From JAJYZP01 sp049964535 (lineage in GTDB: Bacteria > Actinomycetota > Acidimicrobiia > Acidimicrobiales > Acidimicrobiaceae): a stretch of 24,835 nucleotides of DNA. The translations under genes and the position numbers were made by a program. The notes below the pieces were generated by a model. It worked only from the letters and a program-made list of their open reading frames with translations, did no database searches and had not been told where the DNA came from. Location: the NCBI GenBank assembly GCA_049964535.1, contig JBMFXG010000013.1, forward strand, positions 1-24,835. Direction: 5' to 3'. How positions within the stretch are numbered: the stretch's first letter is position 1; each line of letters begins with the position of its first letter. This document shows, in pieces, positions 1 to 7,598 of this stretch.

Positions 1-83
1 AGGGCACGATCGAACAAGCACTCTACAACGTCAAGGCAACTGGACACTGTAAGCGCATCGCTCGACTTGTCAATCTCGATTGA
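1..83 (+). CDS. C-terminal tail of an unidentified protein (partial)
   Basis: A frame open from the left edge ends at TGA 81-83. The last residues read GTIEQALYNVKATGHCKRIA followed by RLVNLD. Codon choice looks coding, with many C-ending third positions and no rare-looking runs. The fragment is too short to assign to a family. It lies 122 bp upstream of the thiolase on the same strand, so it could belong to the same acyl-CoA metabolism cluster, but nothing in the fragment proves that. Confidence 0.4.
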   Translation, partial: GTIEQALYNVKATGHCKRIARLVNLD

Positions 84-140
84 GCTCCATTGGATTGCAA
101 CGAGACCCCAAGATGGCGGTGAAGGAGTCGCGTTTCCAAC

Positions 141-205
141 GAGTTGAAAAAGAGTGCTAACATCACGCATGTCTACGTAGTCTCTGTAAGTCTCGAGGTA
201 CCCGA
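141..205 (+). promoter_or_regulatory. Possible promoter and RBS of the thiolase gene
   Basis: An extended -10-like TGC-TAACAT lies at about 155-163, with only a weak -35 partner upstream. A GAGG ribosome-binding site sits about 8 nt before the ATG at 206. The RBS is clear. The promoter is a visual guess. Confidence 0.3.
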
Positions 206-1372
206 ATGACAGAAGCAGTCATTGTCGCAACAGGACGCTCACCGATTGGCCGAGCCTTCAAAGGTTCTCTCATTGACGTCCGCCCGGACGACCTCAGCGG
301 AACGATCATTCGCGCAGTTCTCGACAAGGTTCCACAGGTCCCTCACGACGAGATCGTTGACGTGATCTGGGGTGCAGGTATGCATCACGGAGAACAATCC
401 ATGAATCTCGGTCGCAACGCCGCAGCCCTCGCAGGACTTCCCGATTCAGTCCCCGGTACGACCGTCAACCGTTTCTGTGCCTCATCACTACAGAGCATCC
501 GCATGGCCTTCCATGCAATTATGGCCGGCGAAGGCGAGATCTTCGTAGCGGGAGGCGTCGAGAGCGTCAGCCGAACCTCTAGCAGAGGTATCTCAGCAGA
601 GGACCTCAATCCAAGATTCACCGATCATGAACGAGAAGACTACATCAATGACATGTACATTGCCATGGGGCTGACCGCAGAGAATGTCGCCAAGCAGTTT
701 GATGTCTCACGCGCGTCAATGGATGAGTTCGCCAAACGTTCTCAAGATCTCGCAGTCTCCGCCCAAGCCAACGGTTTTTTCGAACGAGAGATCACTCCGA
801 TCCAAAGGCCAGACGGCACCGTCGTCTCGATCGACGACGGACCACGCCCGAACACGACCATCGAAAGACTCTCTGAACTCAAGCCCGCATTCCTTCCCGA
901 TGGTAAAGTGACAGCTGGCAACTCGTGCCCCCTCAACGACGGCGCAGCTGCGGTTGTCGTCATGTCGGCAGCTCGCGCTCGAGAGCTCGGTGTAACGCCC
1001 TTGGCCCGAATCGTGGCCAGCTCGGTTACCGCTCTGGCACCCGAGATTATGGGGGTCGGCCCAATCCAAGCCTGCAGGGAGGTTCTTCAGCGGGCGAAGA
1101 TGACCATCGGAGATATCGACGTCGTCGAACTGAATGAAGCCTTCGCAGCGCAAGTCCTTCCAGTCTGCTCTGAGGTTGGGATCTCGATTGAAGAGCAGCT
1201 GAACCCGCACGGAGGTGCCATCGCACTCGGACATCCTTTTGGAATGACCGGTGCACGCATTATGACGACCCTCATCAACGACCTCCAGACGCTCGACAAG
1301 ACCTACGGCTTGGAGACGATGTGCGTCGGCGGTGGTCAAGGAATGGCAATGATTATTGAACGAATGAGCTAG
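206..1372 (+). CDS. Thiolase (acetyl-CoA C-acyltransferase)
   Basis: This is a thiolase of 388 residues, the usual family length. It would catalyse thiolytic cleavage of 3-ketoacyl-CoA, the last step of beta-oxidation, or the reverse condensation of two acetyl-CoA. Visible landmarks are the nucleophilic Cys91 in NRFCASSLQS, the NEAFAAQ motif at 310-316, His343 in GGAIALGHPFG, and the second catalytic Cys373 in the CVGGGQG motif. All catalytic residues are present, so the enzyme should be active. It is probably cytoplasmic because no signal peptide is seen. The ATG at 206 has GAGG about 8 nt upstream. The gene stands alone, with about 250 bp of non-coding sequence downstream. EtfAB encoded at 3598-5383 would be a natural electron acceptor for the acyl-CoA dehydrogenase step of the same pathway. 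The sequence does not distinguish degradative FadA from biosynthetic AtoB or PhaA types. Confidence 0.95.
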   Translation: MTEAVIVATGRSPIGRAFKGSLIDVRPDDLSGTIIRAVLDKVPQVPHDEIVDVIWGAGMHHGEQSMNLGRNAAALAGLPDSVPGTTVNRFCASSLQSIRMAFHAIMAGEGEIFVAGGVESVSRTSSRGISAEDLNPRFTDHEREDYINDMYIAMGLTAENVAKQFDVSRASMDEFAKRSQDLAVSAQANGFFEREITPIQRPDGTVVSIDDGPRPNTTIERLSELKPAFLPDGKVTAGNSCPLNDGAAAVVVMSAARARELGVTPLARIVASSVTALAPEIMGVGPIQACREVLQRAKMTIGDIDVVELNEAFAAQVLPVCSEVGISIEEQLNPHGGAIALGHPFGMTGARIMTTLINDLQTLDKTYGLETMCVGGGQGMAMIIERMS

Positions 1373-1623
1373 TGAGAGAGGTCACGAAGCTAACCTCTGC
1401 GACCTGAGCCACCGTCGGCGAAGAACCGACGCTCTCGACCAACGGTCGTCCTTCAACAAGACGGGGTGACCTTCCGGAGTTTGCGGACACACGTCCTCGA
1501 ACGAGTGTGCCGACGTACGTGCGGTTCCGTGCTTCCTCCAAATACGTTGCAGAGTGAGAGCTCGCACCACGCAGCCTGAGCGAGTGACAGAGTTCTCAAG
1601 AACTCCACTACCCTAGATGGTCG
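1373..1623. other. Intergenic region, no gene seen
   Basis: These 251 bp separate the thiolase from the phosphatase triad. They hold a small hairpin (CGTCGG at 1413-1418, CCGACG at 1426-1431, 7-nt loop) without a T tract. This may help end thiolase transcription, but it is weak. No convincing short ORF was seen on either strand. Confidence 0.4.
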
Positions 1624-2331
1624 ATGCCCAACGCAACTTCTCCCGGTACACCCACGCCTTCAGACAAGAACGGGGAGGAGCAGTCGGATACGCCGACTCA
1701 GACACCACCGCCACAGACCCTTCTCGTCCTCGTTCGCCACGGTCGCACCCCTACAACCGGATCGGTACTGCCCGGGAGGACGCCTGGCCTGCATCTCTCC
1801 CCTGAGGGCCAGATCGAAGCGGCAGCGACCGCACAGCGACTTCTGAGCGCCTATCCAACCCCAGCGGCAATCTACTCCTCACCCATGGAACGCGCTCTCG
1901 AGACGGCCGAGCCCTATAGCGTCCTCTCCAAGGTCGCAGTTGAGGTTAACGAAGCTCTCGTGGAGTGCGAGTTCGGTGACTGGACGGGTCGAGAACTGAA
2001 AGAGCTCGCACAGCTCCCCGAATGGCGCATGGTGCAGTCGCAACCGTCTCGCTTTCGCTTTCCAAGCGGTGAATCCTTCGCAGAGATGTCGGCCCGCATG
2101 ACGGGCTTTCTCGCCATGGTCAGCGAAAGGCACCCCGGATCGGTCGTCGTAGCTTACTCCCATGCAGACCCGATCAAAGCGCTCGTCGCCGATGTGCTAG
2201 GACTTCACCTAGACCTGTTTCAACGCATCATCATCTCAACGGCAACACCGAGTATTATCGGGATCGTCGATGGATCTCCAAGCATCCTTAGCGTCAATAC
2301 TTCTGCCACTCTTCCAGGAAAGGTCTTTTGA
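1624..2331 (+). CDS. Histidine phosphatase family protein (MSMEG_4193-type putative phosphomutase)
   Basis: This 235-residue protein belongs to the phosphoglycerate-mutase-like histidine phosphatases. The RHG motif is at 38-40 with His39 as phospho-acceptor. Other active-site residues are Arg90 (SSPMERALETAEP), Glu114 (VECEFGDW) and His180 (SHADPIK). The segment after RHG, with GRTPGLHLSPEGQ, is typical of the actinobacterial MSMEG_4193 group. The substrate is unknown. It is the first of three genes whose order (phosphatase, DUF3090, SCO1664) recurs in Actinobacteria, so a joint function is likely. The first 30 residues are rich in Pro, Thr and Ser and precede the usual family start. No Shine-Dalgarno sequence precedes ATG 1624. 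A GGGGAGGAG run at about 1671-1680 lies inside this leader, but no in-frame ATG, GTG or TTG follows it. The true start is therefore uncertain. Confidence 0.9.
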   Translation: MPNATSPGTPTPSDKNGEEQSDTPTQTPPPQTLLVLVRHGRTPTTGSVLPGRTPGLHLSPEGQIEAAATAQRLLSAYPTPAAIYSSPMERALETAEPYSVLSKVAVEVNEALVECEFGDWTGRELKELAQLPEWRMVQSQPSRFRFPSGESFAEMSARMTGFLAMVSERHPGSVVVAYSHADPIKALVADVLGLHLDLFQRIIISTATPSIIGIVDGSPSILSVNTSATLPGKVF

Positions 2332-2335
2332 GTTG
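2316..2335 (+). promoter_or_regulatory. RBS that places the DUF3090 start at TTG 2333
   Basis: AGGAAAGG at 2316-2323 precedes a TTG codon at 2333 by 9 nt. That codon begins 1 nt after the phosphatase stop (2329-2331). The alternative ATG at 2270 lies deep in the phosphatase gene and would add 21 residues not expected in the family. Confidence 0.5.
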
Positions 2336-2830
2336 CCGAGCAATCACGACTTTCAAGATGTTCACTCCGTAACCATTGCAACGGTCGGCGAACCAGGCCA
2401 ACGCGTCTTCTTGGTCCAAGCAACCAGCGGCCACGAAACGGTTACGATCAAATTAGAGAAGATACAGGTCGCGACGCTTGTTCAATACCTCTCTCAGCTC
2501 CTTGTCGACCTCCCTCGACCAGGAGAGCTTCCCGAACTTCCCGAACTCACGTTGACTGGTCCCATGGACTGGGTCGCGGGACCTATCTCGATAGCGTATG
2601 ACGAAGTGCGCGATCGCATCGACCTCGCAATTGAAGAGGCTGTCGAAGAAGACGAACTACCCTCTCGTGCCCTTCTAGGACTCTCACGAGAACAGGCGGC
2701 AGCGGTTGCGATTGCTGGCACCCAACTTGTCCAAAGCGGGCGCCCACCTTGCCCTCTCTGCGGTTACCCCCTCGACCCTTCAGGACACCTTTGCCCGAGA
2801 ACCAACGGTCATCACGCACCGACGCTCTAG
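2333..2830 (+). CDS. DUF3090 family protein with C-terminal zinc-ribbon-like motif
   Basis: This is a 165-residue protein when started at TTG 2333. It carries the DUF3090 hallmark GEPGQR at 19-24 near the N-terminus. A C-terminal cysteine cluster CPLCGYPLDP...GHLCPR (Cys140, Cys143, Cys154, followed by NGHH) looks like a metal-binding ribbon, probably zinc. No biochemical function is established for the family as far as I know. It lies between a histidine phosphatase and a kinase-like protein and overlaps the latter by about 40 bp, implying translational coupling. Choosing TTG 2333 gives an N-terminus that lines up with family members, in which GEPGQR falls about 20 residues in. ATG 2270 is the alternative and gives 186 residues. 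Confidence 0.9.
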   Translation: MPSNHDFQDVHSVTIATVGEPGQRVFLVQATSGHETVTIKLEKIQVATLVQYLSQLLVDLPRPGELPELPELTLTGPMDWVAGPISIAYDEVRDRIDLAIEEAVEEDELPSRALLGLSREQAAAVAIAGTQLVQSGRPPCPLCGYPLDPSGHLCPRTNGHHAPTL

Positions 2831-3522
2831 CGCGAATCTCCCTCTTGGAGACGGGAAGCTCCGAAGTTCTTGGGCGCATGCCAAACTCATCGAACGGAAC
2901 CTTCCTGGTTCGATTAAGCAATGGCGATGACAACTGTCTCGCAATCTATAAGCCGTACCGGGGTGAAAGACCCTTATGGGACTTTCCTGATGGACTGTAT
3001 CGACGCGAAGCAGCTGCGTACCTGCTCAGTACCGCGCTCGGAAACCACCTCGTTCCCCCAACGATCGTACGACACGATCTCGAGTTTGGCGTTGGATCGT
3101 TGCAGCTCTTCGTCGATGCCGACTTCTCTCGGCACTACTTCGACCTCTTAGACGAATCCGACCTCTACCCCCAGTTGATAGAACTCTGTGTCTTTGATAT
3201 CGTTGCGAACAACTCCGATCGAAAAGCGGGACACGTTCTCATCGATGCGACCCGCTCGATCTGGGCGATCGACAACGGACTCTGCTTCCATAACGAGCCG
3301 AAGCTCCGAACCGTGATTTGGGAGTTCGGAGACAACGCCATATCAAAAACGACGCTCATGTCTCTGCGAAGCCTGGTGAAAGAACCGCCAGAACAACTGG
3401 TTGAGCTACTCGACCCGGCTGAAGTCGAGTCCATGATCGATCGGGCCACGTACCTCATCGACACTCGAGTCGTACCGTTCATTGACGAAGAGTACCGAAG
3501 CTATCCTTGGCCCATCATCTAG
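2791..3522 (+). CDS. SCO1664 family kinase-like protein
   Basis: This 243-residue protein has a phosphoinositide-kinase/HipA-like fold signature. An early Lys lies in IYKPYRGERPLWDFPDG (Lys54), which would hold ATP. A catalytic-loop-like segment FDIVANNSDRKAGH has an Asp and Asn pair near 143. A metal-binding Asp in AIDNGLCFH lies near residue 161. Residues GERPLWDFPDG are highly characteristic of the actinobacterial SCO1664 group, whose substrate is unknown. The start is uncertain. TTG 2791 has AGGA at 2782-2785. TTG 2749 would extend further into DUF3090, and TTG 2845 lies just after the DUF3090 stop. The family-typical region begins around LLETGSSEVLGR, so the start must be at or before 2845. 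This is the last gene of the triad, and it converges on etfA 75 bp away. Confidence 0.9.
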   Translation: MPENQRSSRTDALARISLLETGSSEVLGRMPNSSNGTFLVRLSNGDDNCLAIYKPYRGERPLWDFPDGLYRREAAAYLLSTALGNHLVPPTIVRHDLEFGVGSLQLFVDADFSRHYFDLLDESDLYPQLIELCVFDIVANNSDRKAGHVLIDATRSIWAIDNGLCFHNEPKLRTVIWEFGDNAISKTTLMSLRSLVKEPPEQLVELLDPAEVESMIDRATYLIDTRVVPFIDEEYRSYPWPII

Positions 3523-3597
3523 ATCGATCGAGTGCTTTCGCTACCTCAGTAACCCTCAGACGAAGGTCGGCCACCCTCGACCCCGAGATCTATAGAG

Positions 3598-4569
3598 CTA
3601 CCCCCGGGCTCGCAAAGCGTCAATAAGCTGCGGAACGACCTTATGAGCATCGCCCACAATTCCAAGATCAGCGATCTGAAAGATCGGGGCCTCTTTGTCC
3701 TTATTGATAGCGATAATGTTCTTCGCAGCCTTCATTCCAACCATGTGCTGAGTCGCCCCTGAGATACCAACCGCAAGGTAGAGCGAGGGTTTGACCGTCT
3801 TGCCCGTTTGGCCAACTTGATAAGCATACGGAACCCAACCCGCATCGACGATCGCACGGGAAGCACCTGGAGCACCGTGGAGAAGTTTTGCTAGCTCCTC
3901 GATCATCTGATAGTTCTCAGCCTGACCGAGCCCACGGCCACCAGATACCACCACGGCAGCCTCATCGAGCTTAGGCCCAACGCGCTCTTCAACATGAGAA
4001 CGAGTAATCTTCGCCTGATCTGCGACGACCTCCTCACTCATAGGCACGTTAACAATCTCGGGTTCAACTGCTTGATGATCTCGAATCTCAAAACTCTTAG
4101 CGCGGATCGCGAAAAGTCCCGTTGACGAGTGAGTGAAGTGTGCCTGCACGATCTTCTCTCCACCGAAGATCGCATGCTCTGAGACGAGGTCGGGGAGCTC
4201 GCCGGTCACGTTGACGACGTTAGTCAAGACCGGCAGATCCCACTTCACAGAGAGTCGGGCCAAGACATCACGACCATCGTAGGTCTGTCCAACCAAGACC
4301 GCTCCAGGTCGCCCTTCGTTCACCGCAACGCTCGCCATTGCGTGTGCCACGACGGGCCCAGCCAAACGCCCACCGAGCTCACCAACGGACCAAATCTTGT
4401 GTGCACCGTACGACCCAAGGGTCGAAGCGATCGCCGAGGGATCGACGTTGAAACTAAAGCACTCTACTCGATCACCTAACGTACTCGCTTGGGAGATCAG
4501 CTCCGCTGTGGTCGAAGAGACCACACCGTCGGTGACTTCTGCCAAAACCCAGACCGTTCTCACGCCCAT
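3598..4569 (-). CDS. etfA: Electron transfer flavoprotein subunit alpha
   Basis: EtfA binds FAD and, with EtfB, passes electrons from acyl-CoA dehydrogenases to the membrane quinone pool. The protein has 323 residues, the normal length. The C-terminal FAD domain carries SGGRGLG at 209-215. The family signature runs from about 263 to 297 and includes LYLAVGISGATQHMVGMK and then INKDKEAPIF. The final FGIVGD-type motif reads LGIVGDAHKVVPQL. The ATG at 4569 has GGAGG 6 nt upstream. The gene lies 49 bp downstream of etfB and is the last gene of a long minus-strand cluster. It converges on the SCO1664 gene. No strong terminator was seen in the 75 bp between them. Confidence 0.97.
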   Translation of the reverse strand: MGVRTVWVLAEVTDGVVSSTTAELISQASTLGDRVECFSFNVDPSAIASTLGSYGAHKIWSVGELGGRLAGPVVAHAMASVAVNEGRPGAVLVGQTYDGRDVLARLSVKWDLPVLTNVVNVTGELPDLVSEHAIFGGEKIVQAHFTHSSTGLFAIRAKSFEIRDHQAVEPEIVNVPMSEEVVADQAKITRSHVEERVGPKLDEAAVVVSGGRGLGQAENYQMIEELAKLLHGAPGASRAIVDAGWVPYAYQVGQTGKTVKPSLYLAVGISGATQHMVGMKAAKNIIAINKDKEAPIFQIADLGIVGDAHKVVPQLIDALRARG

Positions 4570-4618
4570 CTCAAGCCTCCGCGTCTCTCTTTTTTTGGTC
4601 TTCCAACACCGGCAGTCC

Positions 4619-5383
4619 TCAAACGAGCTTCAGCTGCTCAAGGAAGGCCACAACCTTCTCGAAACCTGATCCGTCATCCTCGAAGATCTCCCCGCCTTGA
4701 CGCGCCTGTGCGTCGTGTACGGCCTGAACCTCTTCGGCCACAGCTAGAGAGTCAAACTCGAGATCTGCGACCGAGAGCGTCTCAATCGGCTTTGACTTCG
4801 CCGCCATGATTCCTTTAAACGACGGGTAGCGCGGTTCGACTACACCTGCAGTCACGGATACGACCGCCGGCAAAGGACAGGTTACGTCATCGTATCCGGC
4901 CTCAGTCTGTCGCTCGACTGATACCACTGCGCCGTCGATACTTACCTTCTTGGCAAAACTGACCGAAGGGAGCCCAAGGAGCTCAGCGATCTGGACCGGT
5001 AAGGTTCCTGTGTAGCCATCGCTGGACTCAGTCCCGGCCAAGACCATGTCAAAGGGATAGCGCTGAATGGCCTTCGCTAAGACCTTCGCAGTCGTCAACG
5101 CATCGGCCCCATGGAGCTTTGGGTCACTTACCAAAACGGCTCGAGTTGCCCCCATCGCCAAGGCGGTCCGAAGACCCGATGTCTCACCGTTGGGGGCCAT
5201 GGAGACAAGCGTAACTTCGCCTCCCCCCGCTTTATCAACGAGCTGCAAGGCCATCTCCACTCCGAAGGAGTCAGAGTCATCCATTATGAGCTTGCCATCT
5301 CGGCGAAGCGTCTTCGACTCGGGATCGAGTGAGCCCGGAGCAGCCGGATCAGGAATCTGTTTGACACAGACGGCAATATTCAT
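4619..5383 (-). CDS. etfB: Electron transfer flavoprotein subunit beta
   Basis: EtfB is the AMP-binding partner of EtfA in the soluble FAD heterodimer. The 254-residue protein begins MNIAVCVKQIPDP, a classic EtfB N-terminus. It has the adenine-nucleotide-binding stretch VLAGTESSDGYTGTLP and the recognition-loop segment VEPRYPSFKGIMAAKSKPIE near 185-205. An AAGGAG ribosome-binding site precedes ATG 5383 by about 7 nt. The upstream phosphodiesterase gene ends 53 bp away, so etfBA may be the end of the larger operon or may have its own promoter in that gap. The gap holds no clear promoter consensus. Confidence 0.97.
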   Translation of the reverse strand: MNIAVCVKQIPDPAAPGSLDPESKTLRRDGKLIMDDSDSFGVEMALQLVDKAGGGEVTLVSMAPNGETSGLRTALAMGATRAVLVSDPKLHGADALTTAKVLAKAIQRYPFDMVLAGTESSDGYTGTLPVQIAELLGLPSVSFAKKVSIDGAVVSVERQTEAGYDDVTCPLPAVVSVTAGVVEPRYPSFKGIMAAKSKPIETLSVADLEFDSLAVAEEVQAVHDAQARQGGEIFEDDGSGFEKVVAFLEQLKLV

Positions 5384-5436
5384 TTGTCCACTCCTTCACG
5401 TCGGCACAACATGTCCACGTTGTATTGGTCACAACC

Positions 5437-6144
5437 TCACGGACGCACGACCGATATCAGTGATGAGACCCTATTGGTAATCATATGAGCTACCGAGGAG
5501 TAACTTAGCCTTTTTGCCACTGAGGCACTATCGATCGTCCAGAGCCCAAGCCGGAGCCCGGCTTCAGCAACGCGATGTACTACAGAAGGTGTCGCACGAT
5601 GATATTCAAGATTGATTCCAGTCGAACCGAGATCGGCAGCAGTGCGAATTGCGCTCTTTGCCAGGTCGAACCGATCCACTAACAGATAGCTCGCTAGCTC
5701 GGGCCTCACGGTCCGAACTAACCGCACGATCGAAGGGTCGAAGGAAGAGATCTCACAACGATCCAAGGTCTCGCTGACCCCCCAAAAGTCGAGGAGATGG
5801 TCCACAACGGTCCGGGTCACGACGTCACCACGACCTGCACTGTCGGGTTTGATCTCGACATTGCAACGTAGAGCCTGAGCGTGCGCGAGAGCGGGGAAGA
5901 GTGGCACTGGAGTCACCGTGCCGCCAGCTAGTCGCTCACAGAGTTCAGCGTAAGAGTGATCGGCGATGACAAGCTCGCCGATCACTGGATCGTGAGACAA
6001 AATAGGAATGAGATCACGAGTCAGTCGAACGTCGCACTCGATTCCATCGGCTCCTACTTCGACCGCCCGGTCAAACGATTCCGGCGAGTTCTGCCGCACT
6101 CCGTCACCCCAGGCCCCGCGATGAGCGTAGATCTGTATCGTCAT
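5437..6144 (-). CDS. Glycerophosphodiester phosphodiesterase family protein
   Basis: This enzyme would hydrolyse glycerophosphodiesters, the products of phospholipid deacylation, to glycerol 3-phosphate and an alcohol. The 235-residue TIM-barrel shows the family residues: His8-Arg9 in AHRGAW, the NSPESF motif with Glu22, Glu36 and Asp38 in IECDVR, His51 in SHDP, and Glu97/Lys99 in NVEIKP. No signal peptide is visible, so it is probably cytoplasmic. ATG 6144 follows the pdtaS stop (6146-6148) after a single base, and no independent strong RBS is evident. Translation is therefore probably coupled to pdtaS. The junction includes the 10-bp palindrome CTCAGCTGAG. The precise substrate cannot be told from the sequence. 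Confidence 0.92.
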   Translation of the reverse strand: MTIQIYAHRGAWGDGVRQNSPESFDRAVEVGADGIECDVRLTRDLIPILSHDPVIGELVIADHSYAELCERLAGGTVTPVPLFPALAHAQALRCNVEIKPDSAGRGDVVTRTVVDHLLDFWGVSETLDRCEISSFDPSIVRLVRTVRPELASYLLVDRFDLAKSAIRTAADLGSTGINLEYHRATPSVVHRVAEAGLRLGLWTIDSASVAKRLSYSSVAHMITNRVSSLISVVRP

Positions 6145-6145
6145 C

Positions 6146-7594
6146 TCAGCTGAGGTCCATGGGTATGCGAATTCTCACCACAGCCCCTGGCGCTCGATCG
6201 ATCTCTAAGATACCCATGAGCTGAGAGCGTACAAGATCCCTCACGATCAAGAGACCAAGGGAGGTAGTCGATTCCAAATTAAAACCGTTGGGGAAGCCAA
6301 CACCGTTATCGACGACCTCGACGATCAGTTCCTCGGTCGTTCGAGAACAGCGGAGCTCCACTCGTAGGTCAGTCTCCTTGTCTTGTTCCCCGAGTCCCTC
6401 AGGCGCTGCATGCTCCAAAGAGTTGAGTAAAAGCTCTTGGAGCACCACGGCTAAGGGGGTCGCAAAACCTGCATCGAGGTCCCCCAAGTAGCCCATAACC
6501 TCAATCTCAACGTTCCTGCCGGGCTGGACTGACTCACGCGCCAAGCGAACGATCGCCTCGACGATCTCCGCCATCGGTACGACCTCACCGATCTCCCTCG
6601 AGAGCACCTCGTGCACGACAGCGATCGATCGAATTCGTCGCTCCGCCTCTCCGAGAGCGGCCTTCGCTACCACTGATTCAACTCTTCTACCTTGAAGCCG
6701 CAGGAGCGAGGAGATTGTCTGCAGATTATTTTTGACTCGATGATGCACCTCTCGAATGGTGGCATCCTTCGAGAGAAGCAGTCGTTCGTTGCGACGGATA
6801 TTCGTGACGTCTTGAACAAGAAGGAGGTACCCGTCCGCCTTGCCACGAGCGACCAACGGCATGCAGTAGAAGGTAACGGCTGAGTCCTGCGGCCCTTCGA
6901 CCTCTTCGAGAACCGGTGAGAGCGTCTCACACGACCGTAACGGGCCGTCGAGATCGATACCTTGGGCGCTCAAGGGCTTCGCGAGCAAGGGCGACCCGCA
7001 CCCAAGTCGATGCAGGGCACTCACTGCGTTTGGAGAGAGGAAGGTGACGCTCCTGTCGCCATCAAGCAGTATCACTCCGTCGCCAACTCGAGGAATACCA
7101 CCAGACTCATCTCGCCGATACGGGTAGTCTCCGGCGAGAACCATCTTGGCGAACCTTTCGAAAATATTGAGATACGTCGACTCCAGTTCACCCTGAATGC
7201 GCTGAGGGTTAAGCATGTAATCGCGCGCTAAGACTCCGAAGACCAGGCCTTCTGCGCGAAGTGGAATACAGTGCGATACGACCATATGTCCCGATCCCGG
7301 ATCGACCCACTCCGAGAAAGCAAAGTTTCCGCTTCGAAATGCAGTCGCCACTGCCGGAACAGACTCGACATCGTAGTACACACCAACGAGATCTCCAGGG
7401 TGCAAGGTCTGAGCCGTAGCTGGACGAGCCTGTCCCCCCACAACAAAACCGAGCGAGTCGGGAGTCGGTAGATAGATCAGGAGGTCAGAGAAGCAAAGGT
7501 CAGAGAGAAATCCCCACCGTCGCACCAGATCGACGAGGTACGACCGCGCTACCTCTGGAAGATGCGCAAGGCTCTCATCAACGCTCGCTACCAC
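6146..7594 (-). CDS. pdtaS: PdtaS-type sensor histidine kinase
   Basis: This is a soluble histidine kinase that resembles mycobacterial PdtaS over its whole length. An N-terminal GAF-like sensor domain (about 1-150, with WGFLSDLCFSDLLIYLP near residue 27) is followed by a PAS-like domain beginning near GDGVILLDGD and a HisKA_2 phospho-acceptor region, SKDATIREVHHRVKNNLQ, with His284-His285. The ATPase domain has an N-box ELLLNSLEH at 387-395, DNGVGFPNGF at 429-438 and SLGLLIVRDLV at 445-455. PdtaS kinases usually phosphorylate an ANTAR-domain RNA-binding regulator, PdtaR, which is not in this window. GTG 7594 is chosen because the conserved Trp falls at residue 27, against about 29 in PdtaS. 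It lies 4 bp after the upstream stop and has GGAG at 7605-7608. ATG 7669 and ATG 7720 are longer alternatives that overlap the PHP gene. Confidence 0.93.
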   Translation of the reverse strand: MVASVDESLAHLPEVARSYLVDLVRRWGFLSDLCFSDLLIYLPTPDSLGFVVGGQARPATAQTLHPGDLVGVYYDVESVPAVATAFRSGNFAFSEWVDPGSGHMVVSHCIPLRAEGLVFGVLARDYMLNPQRIQGELESTYLNIFERFAKMVLAGDYPYRRDESGGIPRVGDGVILLDGDRSVTFLSPNAVSALHRLGCGSPLLAKPLSAQGIDLDGPLRSCETLSPVLEEVEGPQDSAVTFYCMPLVARGKADGYLLLVQDVTNIRRNERLLLSKDATIREVHHRVKNNLQTISSLLRLQGRRVESVVAKAALGEAERRIRSIAVVHEVLSREIGEVVPMAEIVEAIVRLARESVQPGRNVEIEVMGYLGDLDAGFATPLAVVLQELLLNSLEHAAPEGLGEQDKETDLRVELRCSRTTEELIVEVVDNGVGFPNGFNLESTTSLGLLIVRDLVRSQLMGILEIDRAPGAVVRIRIPMDLS

Positions 7595-7598
7595 GTGA

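Noticed and set aside
716..1339. 207-codon frame on the strand opposite the thiolase
   Set aside because: It is a shadow of the thiolase codons. The thiolase has all catalytic motifs and an RBS, while the antisense frame has no recognisable domain.
1413..1431. Thiolase terminator hairpin
   Set aside because: The 6-bp stem with a 7-nt loop and no T tract is too weak to call as a terminator, so it is only mentioned in the gap description.
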